Source: Saccharina japonica (taxonomy: Eukaryota; Sar; Phaeophyceae; Laminariales; Laminariaceae). From it: 64,000 bases of DNA. Location: the NCBI GenBank assembly GCA_008828725.1, contig MEHQ01002986.1, forward strand, positions 680,477 through 744,476, written 5' to 3'. The notes beneath the pieces were generated by a model. It made no database searches and was not told the DNA's origin. It saw only the letters and a program-made list of their open reading frames with translations. Below, piece by piece: positions 11,801 to 20,800 of the stretch (position 1 is the stretch's first letter; each line of letters opens with the position of its first letter). The translations under genes were made by a program, and so were the position numbers.

Positions 11801-14800
11801 ACCCATCCCCCCCCTCATAACGCCACACAATCTCCTATATAAAACATCCCTATACTAAATCCTATATAATACCAAGGGGGGCACAGCCTAGGGGGGTACT
11901 ACAGTCCATGCAACCCCCTAAGAGCGGACAGGCGCCGACCGTAGAAGAGACAGGGAGAGAGGGAGAGAGTGATCACGATGAGCACTGTCTCCGTGGTGGA
12001 GGGAGCCCTATCCAAGGCCCCCTTCGCAAAGAAGTCTCGTTGCTTGAGGCCTATCAGCGGCGTCAAAGCTCACGTCGTCGACCCCACGCACTAACGTACC
12101 CCTGAAGTGCAAGTTTTGCAGCCCTGCAGAGTGGGTGTGGAAATACTGCATGTCCCATCACGTAAAAGGGCAGCATTCCACTTCGTTGGCTCTGAACAAA
12201 GCAGACCCCAACACTGCGAGATTCGAAAGCAGTTTTGACGTAATCAAGGCAGAGAAGGAGGCGGTGGCGAAAAGGGTGCCAGAGGGCAAGGCTGCCAGAG
12301 CCCCCGTAGCACACCGAACGGTCTCCCAGCAGAAGAGTAAGGGTTCCATAGCCCCCGAAGCACGCCGTAAAGTCTCACAGCACGACGGGGGGTCAGATGA
12401 GTCAGACGACTCAGAGGAGGAGGAAGAGGAAGAGGAGGAGGAAGAGGGAGAGGAGGAGGAAGAGGAGGAGGAGTCAGAAGAGGAGAGGGACGGGGCGGGG
12501 CGGGAGGAGGAAGAGCAGTCGGAAGAGAAGAGGGACGGGGGGGGAGGGGAGGAGTAAGAGGAAGACGACAAGGACGACCGAAAGGATGAGAACGAAGACG
12601 AACAGCCGGGGGGACGAAGGGAAGGGGGTGAAGGAGGGGAAGGGGGGAGCAAGAGGGGACGGGCGGGGAGTAGCAGCAACGGTAGCGAGACACCGGGCGA
12701 GAACGTGGGAGAACCCGTGCGCAAGAGTAGGCGGGGGGCAGAACGACCACGCAAAGCGTTTGCCAGAAAGATCCAGGCCATTTGACTCAATCAAGCAGGA
12801 TGGCTTGTTTTCGTGACTGAAATGTTAAGATCTTTGTTGTTGTTGTCTAGGCACACCATGGCGGGGGGTTGTATCCAAGCAATGTTCTCTCTCTTAATCA
12901 AGTACCTTGAAATACTTTTTTGTGTGAGAGTTGGTGAGAGGGGAAAGCCAAGAAATTCACCAAAAAGGAAAAAAAAAAACTTTTTTTTCGGCCCTCTGGG
13001 GGGGGAGGGGGGGGGTAGTGTGGTGTGCGGGATAACATTTTTTGTGCGCCCTTGATACAGATCTACTCCATATCTCCATGTACGAGTATATATTCCATGC
13101 GTATGCCTACTATATATGATATTTGACGATACAGCAACAGCGGGATTTCCGCTTCGATTACCGGTTACAGTATTATATCGGTTTATCCTTTTTTCACCAT
13201 CCGGTACGACACGATGCTAAATCGGAATACCGTTCGGATATCTGAGACCGGTGTCTTGTGTGTGTGTTTTTTGGAGTTTTGGTTTCGTTCATCCCTTTTA
13301 TTATCTTCGCCCTTCTTTTGTCTATCCTCCCTACGAGTCGTACCTCAGATCCGGGGTAACAAAGTAGCTCCTCTCCCTCCCCCCCCACTATACGGTTCGT
13401 GCCTTGCATTTATTTCGCGAGAAGACTTGAAACCTTTCTTCCTTCTTCGTCGACTGACATCGAATTGTGCCTTGTGTGTGTGTGTGTGTGTTCTTCACAT
13501 TAAACCTTCCTTTCTACCCGTCGACATCCAGCACACCCAGTGTCCGTGCCGATTCATCATCCTAAAAAGGTACCAGTTCTGTGGTCACAAAACTACGACA
13601 CAGAGATACTACACTCAGTGCAGTAAGCAGAGCAGACCATGCAATGCCATATGCGACAGGCAAGACCTACCCTGCTAGCAATCCAGGTGTATGCAAGAGA
13701 AAAAAAAGAGAAAAGAAAGAAAAAAGCGAAAAGGAAAAATAATAGAAAGTAAACATACTGAAGCAAATCAACAATCAAGCAACCAAACAAAAGCATGACA
13801 AAATGAAAAAAAAAAAAAAAAAAAAAATGTCGTGCTTCTCCCAGATGAGATGCGACATCTAGTTAAAAGAAACCAAATGAAATGAAATGAACCGAAAAAA
13901 AAAAAAACAGTGCCAATTGTGCGTTGGTCCGACTGTGTTTTTCACATGACTACGAGTACTACCGATTTGTTGCCCGAAATTACCGATTGTTCCGCTCGTC
14001 ATTACCGAGGGGTTTCCCGTTGTATCCGTTCTATCGCCCGTCGATACCGATTGCTTGCCCGCCTATATCGATTAACGTGGCGGAAAGTCACCGATTCGTT
14101 GCCTGCCTGCCCTTCGCGATGTGTTACCGTCAATACGTCATTATTACCGATTCGCGATCGGTAATTACCGGTCTTTTTACCAACCAAACTACGGATTAGT
14201 TGCGCGTCGTTGCCAATTCGACGACATACCGCCCGTCGTTACCTATTAATTGGCCAACTTTCACGTACCAATCAATTTGGAGCAGTGCCACGGTAGGAGG
14301 GGTGGTTCCATGTTGTCTTAGCTCTTCGCTTGACGAGCTATTAATAGCTCACAGTGTCTCACCACCCGAAACATGGTTTCGGAGAAGACGGTTCGCGCAA
14401 CCCGACCAAGATGAATTTTGTGTATGTTCGCTTTTGCGGTAGACCAAACCAAATAGGACCAAATATCGTTATTAATAGTAGCAATGCTTGATGAGGTCAA
14501 CTCGGCAGAACATATCGAGCGAAACAATGCAACTCTCTAGGTACAGCCATGGGATGGATACGTCGTTGGTGCCCGCCAGAGTGTGGCGGTTTGTATAATT
14601 CCTCGTGTTGTGGTTTGTCCGTTTTCACAGGCGTGCAGGCGGTACGAAGGGATGTTCGATTGGCTCGCTCTGGGGGACGACGATACCACCTTCATGTACC
14701 ACAGGGCCAAGGATTTCCTGCGACACATCGATCACACCAAGGTAAGGTTTCCCACGCTCACATCTGCTCCGGTCAGAGTCACAACCACCCCTCCTCAACA

Positions 14801-17800
14801 CCTACGAGACACCCGGAACGTAACAATAGCCCGAGGCCAGTATCACTGTGCACACCGAGCTTGGCAGATGGATACGGATAGAAAATATAGAGCGCACACA
14901 GCAGCAGCACTACTCAGGGTTGAGTATGCGTTGTACGTAGTCCGCGGCGATGTTGCCGTGTACTTTATGTATAATATGTAAGTCGGATACATGGTCCTGA
15001 GGTTTGGAGCCTCAGGGATCCTAGGTGCATCCCTTTTACTGCAAGATGCGTCGTCAGCATGTATAGGGGCAGCACTGCTGTAGGATCGACAAACAAAACC
15101 AAAACTCTGAAACATACATGCTGTCGGCCATCTTCGTCAAAGGATGTGCGGTATAAACTACAGCAGTACAGTAAATCGTGTTCCATCCCCGATATAATCC
15201 CGGAGGCTGGCGAGACCGTGAGCCCGACATTTCCTCACACCGGACTGTTTTAGTTTGCTCCACTACGATTGGTCCATGCTTCACAGGCTGGCGTCTTGCA
15301 GACTATAACCTGACACTCTTCGCTCCCCGGCTTCACGCTGGCGTCTTGCAGCCTAGCCTGACACGTCTTGCTCAGCGGTTTCGTTCGCCATGTGCCCCCT
15401 TTACTGCTGTGTTTTCTGTGTATATATAGCCGGTGGCGATCGGCAGGGTTGACGGCCTGAGCCGGTCCGCCGGACCCATCGGAAAGAAGGGCTGCTTCTC
15501 CCCGGAGGTGAGATTGCACGGCCATGTATCGCGCATCGAGGGAGCACGCGCGCACGCACGCCCTCCTCTGCAAGAAATGCACAACGTTCCATTGAATTTG
15601 TATGCAGTACGGTGCTGGCGGGGGGACTTTGGTCAAATGGAAACGATATCCACCGCTCCTGCTCAACAAGATAAATGCGATCCTTCTGAAGTAGGCAGGT
15701 ATCCTATGGGCCTATCAGGCCGCAGTTAGATATAACAGGCTGTGGTTATACCGAGAGCTGCGAGCCACTACTGTGGATGTGAACGAAGGCACGGAAAATT
15801 ACGGCCATGAGAACATATGTGAATCCTGGTATCGTGGGCGGTCGCGGCAGCGTGTGGCCCAAATTAGAGTCTCTCGTTCCGCAATTGAGCCAAGCTCTTA
15901 ACGCCAGCATGCTATTACATCCGCATATATACCCCTATCATCATTCAGTTACTGTAGTACCTGCTGAATACTTGAGTAAAATAATACCAGCAAATGCAGT
16001 ACCCCTTTACGAATGCCTCTTTCTTTACGGACTCCTAACACAGACGTTTCACCGATCGAATCTGAGAGGGCGACACATTTCTCACAAGGCCCTTTTGACG
16101 GCTACGGTACGAGAGGTACTGCATACAGGACATTTTCTGTGGGTCCTCACTTGAGGAGTTCTAGATATGTACCTCCATACCTGCAGTAGTCTAAAACATG
16201 ATTTTGGAGGGGATCAAAAGTGCTGCGAGTACCCCGTGGACAATCCCATGCCCTAAGTCTACACAACGAAAATATTGCCGTCGCAAAAATAGGGTAATTC
16301 CGACGGTTTTGGGTTAAGGAGGCCCGGGGCCGTCATCCCGAAACCGTTTCCGCCAAAAAGTGTTCGTTCGCACGTATGATACGCATCCCTATCGTACGTA
16401 CCAGGTATACAGCAAGCGTCTTGTAATCAAATCGAATCGAGTGTCGAATACATCTCTCCACAATTACGGGGCCCGTCTCACACCGCCCCCCTTTTTTGCC
16501 GCCGTGCGTCCGCGCGCAGGACAAGCTTGACGCTTCCGAAGAATTTGCCTCGAACGGGTGCTGCAAAGACTTCACACGCCCCTGCAAGGTGCCCCCTTAC
16601 CCGCTCGAGGAGCAGATTATAGCCGCGGACGGGCACGAGTTCGACTACGATGACTATGGCCCGGGAGGGCTATTCTGGCCCTACGGCGGCTCCGGCACCT
16701 TCGTCAGCGCGGGGCTGGTGATCGATGCGGTCGGGAGCGCGAAGGGGTGGGGTCACTGCGCCACCGTCTTCGGCACCATGAACACCGATGTTCAGGTACT
16801 GAAATTCGACCATGTCGCATGCTAATGCTTGCACCCCTACGCGTGTTACATACTTGAAGGTATATTTGTAGTGGGGGGGGAATTAGCTCTCTTGTTGACC
16901 TTACTACCCGTGTGACCACGATGGATGCTGTTCGCACCAGAGATGAGCAGTAGTAGGACGGACAATGGGTCGTGTCGTACTCTTCGAGAGGGGAAGGGGG
17001 TGTGGACACCCTGAACACTGACGACGTATGGTAGAGACGCGTGCTGCGCTAGTCTAGAGGTTCGGATAGCCCGCTTTAGGCAAACTTATAGGTCCAAGGT
17101 GCCATTACTAAATGGTACACCCTCTCAACTGACGAATTTCCTGGTAAGCATTTATTTGCCGAGTATCAACAATAATACCCTCCGACGTATGGTAGAAACG
17201 CGTGCTGCGGTAGAGGTAAATATAGCCCGCTTCAGGCAAAAAGCGTAGTGCCGACTGGCCATTACTAAATAGTATGCCCTCTCAACTGACGAATTACCCG
17301 GTAATTATGCGGTAATTATTTCGCAGAGAATCAACGATGCCCGGTATCGGACGGTGTGGAGTAAACGATGGTGTGGGGTTATTACTGTACCATCTAGATA
17401 CGATAGAGTTACATAGCAGTTTTCCGCTCGGGTCACCGCACCGCTCATCTTGCCTCGTCACGAACACTCACTTTTACTGATGCTACTCAGAAGTGATTCA
17501 TTACGCCACGTGCGTATATATACGAATGTGATGTGTCTCGACGAGCTACAAGTACAGGACACCTGATGACAAACAGGCTAATAAGAAATACAGGCTGATA
17601 TTTGAAGGAAAATAAGAAAATCGGGAGTCGTTATCTTGAAATTAGTGTAAAATGCACCCTGTCTCAAATAAAGAAATACAGCCTGGACCATATTTTCTGT
17701 TTTTTCATTATGGGTGTCCTGTACTACTATATTGGGTTGTCTACCTTGTAGGAGGATGCGTGGTGGCTGATTTCGACGTTTGCGTCTACTTGCAGTGCGA

Positions 17801-20800
17801 CAAGCGGTTAGGGTCCCACCGTACATACAGCAGTAGTGCTGGATGCTGCAGGTCATCCCTCTTTGTGAGTCAGCAGCCCCTCTGATGACAAGTACTACAG
17901 CAGTAGTGCCACGATAGAGGGAGGTATAGGGTATACCTTTTTTTGGCTGAAACGATTTATGAACGATCTGTTAAAGGCTCCTTTGCCTTCACCCAAACTC
18001 GTCGGACTTTCGTTCTTCTAGTGATGATGCAGTGGTTAGGGCCCATAATAACGAGTACAAAATAAATTCAATGTGGAAAAAATAAAATTCAAATCCGCTT
18101 TTCATTGGTCAGAACCCGCACCACCACCCAAGATTATACCCCAAGATCCTAATTTTTGATGCTGGTGCGTGTGTTGACCAATGAAACGCGAATTTGAATT
18201 TTATTTTTTTCCAAATTGAATTTATTTTATACTCGTTAATTCGGGCCCTTATCACAGTACACATCGTTATTGGGATTGTTAATCAGGGCATGTACGAGCA
18301 CTTATATTTTCGTTTCAAAATATTTTGTTTTGGGTGGTGAAAACATGGTTCACCCGCATTTAGGACCGGCGGGAGGTGAGTTCACTGCGCCCGTTTTTCT
18401 TTGGTGCGATGAACGCCGACGTTCCCGGCTCAGCTGTAGTAACGGGGCTACGTACGTATGAGTCCCCCGTGCATTGACATCGAGGAGGAAACTTCAAGTC
18501 ATTGGGTTGGTTTCAAGGGACCGGCAAACGCCTTGTGCACCTCGGCAGACTGGACCGCGGCCACCAACTGTATCAACAGTGCAGGATATAATACGACGCA
18601 TGCTTGATAATAAAAGTGCAGCATGTCTTGTCTGAGGTTCTCGACTTGAGCTCCATACGTTTTCTCGCAAAAAATATATTGACTAGCTGAAAGCGCGAGA
18701 GCGTGAGATAGCAAAATTTGATGGAAGATCGACGAGCGTTGGGAAGGCTGCACCCCCCTCTGCGTGATAAAAAAACAAGGCAAGAACCGTAGTGGGGGAG
18801 GAGGGAGAGGCAGACTACGTTTTTTGTGACCCCGGATCTGAGTTACGACTATTAATAGGGAGGGAGAAAGACAGAAGCGCGAAGAAAATAAATGGGATGG
18901 AACAAAAACTAAAACAAAAAAAACGCCACAAAACAAATCGAATTTCGGAGGAAACTAAAAGTGCTTTGAAATATATACGCGACGGACAATCCCATGACCT
19001 ACGAGTACAGCAGTAAGTATGCTATGAAACATATGCCAACACAACAATGAAAATTCGACGAGTTTGGGTTAAGAAACCCGATCATTCAGAAATAAGTTCA
19101 GCGAAAAAGTGCTACCTCTATTGCGCGTCAAGCCACAACCACCAACGCACGCCCCCCCCCCATCCTCCGTCTCGAAAGGGATGGGTGGTCAATGGTCAAA
19201 TGATTAAGGCAAGCCACAAATGAGTACGCCCCCCCCCCCCCCCTCCCTGCCCCCCGATATTTTGTCCATCCACCATGCCGTTCGATTGTGAAGTTCGCGC
19301 AGTGCCTCAAGCTGCACGGGTACTCCATGGGCCGCTACCCCGCAGGCTTCTTTCAGATGGAGACGTCCGACCCCGATGCGATCCGGGATACCCTAGAAGA
19401 CGATTGTCAGGTGAATACAGAGGGGGGCGTGTCTATCCTGGGGAAAACGGCATGTTCACTTTAGATAAAACAAAAGCAAATCAACCGTTCATTCGGTCGA
19501 ACTCACAGACGTATTTGAACACTTTTACGTTTTTTCTAAAAGTGTACTTTTGCTTTTTTGGTTGACCCCCATTCATCATCCTGGTATGTACCTTTACTGT
19601 ATTTTTTTCTGTTCTACTCGTGCTGCGGTTGAACGAAGCACTCGTGTTTTCTTACATGAACTTGATTTTTGTTTGTTTGTTCCCCCTTCTTTTACCTCCC
19701 CCTGGCTATTGCATGTAGCATTCGTGGTGGATGCAGTCTGGGTGTGCTTTCCTTGAACCATCCGTTTGTACACCACTGCTGTGGGAGTTACAGGGTGTCC
19801 AAATTTAAGGACTACCGGTACCGTTTTGCGTTTGGGCGTTATACTCGCAGTGCCGCAGGTTCTCCTAAACTAGGAAGCATGTTCCGATCTCGTACAGAAA
19901 AAACGCTCCTGACTACAATGCGTAGTAGGAGCTACAGTAACAAACGACGCGTGCTATGTACGATAGAGGTATATAGGTATACCGTTTTTTGGCTAATTTG
20001 GTTTACGAATGGTCGGGCTCCTTAACCCGAAATCGTCGGATTTTCATTATTGCGTTAGACGCGTGCTACGGTAGAGGAGGTATACCTTTTTTTGGCTGAA
20101 TCGTTTTCTTCACGATTGAGCTCCTTAAGAGCCCATATTAACGAGTATAAAATAAATTCAATTTGGGAAAATTCAAATTCAAATTCGCTTTTCATTGGTC
20201 AACACACGCACCAGCACCAATTTTTATGCCCCAAGAACCTAATATTTGGTGCTGGTGCGTGTGTTGACCAATGAAAAGCGGATTTGATTTTTTTTTTTTC
20301 TCCAAATTGATTTTTTTCTTTCTTCGTTAAAACGGGCCCTAACCCAAATTCGTCGGACTTTCACTTTTGTGACAAAATATGTTTCAGAGTATACTTCGGT
20401 CATGACATTTATCATCCGGCAGCACTTTTATTTTTCCACAAAATTCTTTTTTCGGTGAGATATGACGCTCAAGCGAGGAGCTCAGAAAAACCATGGTGCA
20501 CGCCTATCGTAGCATGCGTCGTTGCAATGTTTTCCCCAGTATACTTGGGTCAGCTTGGGTTGTGAGATTGTTCGTCGGGTATTTGGCACTTTTAGTTTCC
20601 TCCGAAATTATTTTTCGTTGGGGTAAGAAGCTCTCCTCGAATAAGGAGTTCAGAAAAAAAAACACGGTGCACCTCTACCGTAGAGCATGCGTCTACGATA
20701 GAGGTACTGCTGTCTGTAGGTATACCTTTTTTTGGCTGAATTGGTTGTTCTGAGTGACGATCGTCTTCACCCCAAATTCGTCGGAATTTCATTCTGTCTT

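Larger units (their letters stand above)
11462..13475 (+). repeat. tandem duplication unit 2, interrupted by a transposon
   Basis: It has the same components as 10560-11462: RX 11462-11640, spacer CAGTCGCCATAATCGTATG to 11707, the GAGACCGGTGTCTTGTG block 13062-13270, headless reversed SINE 13290-13475. Between spacer and block sits the 1340-bp element at 11715-13054, so unit 1 shows the empty site. Confidence 0.65.

Noticed and set aside
12158..12790. Minus-strand ORFs of 210 and 168 aa rich in Ser/Pro/Leu
   Set aside because: They are the complement of the Glu/Arg/Gly low-complexity stretch in the + strand frame, which has the zinc-finger-like start and is the more sensible reading.
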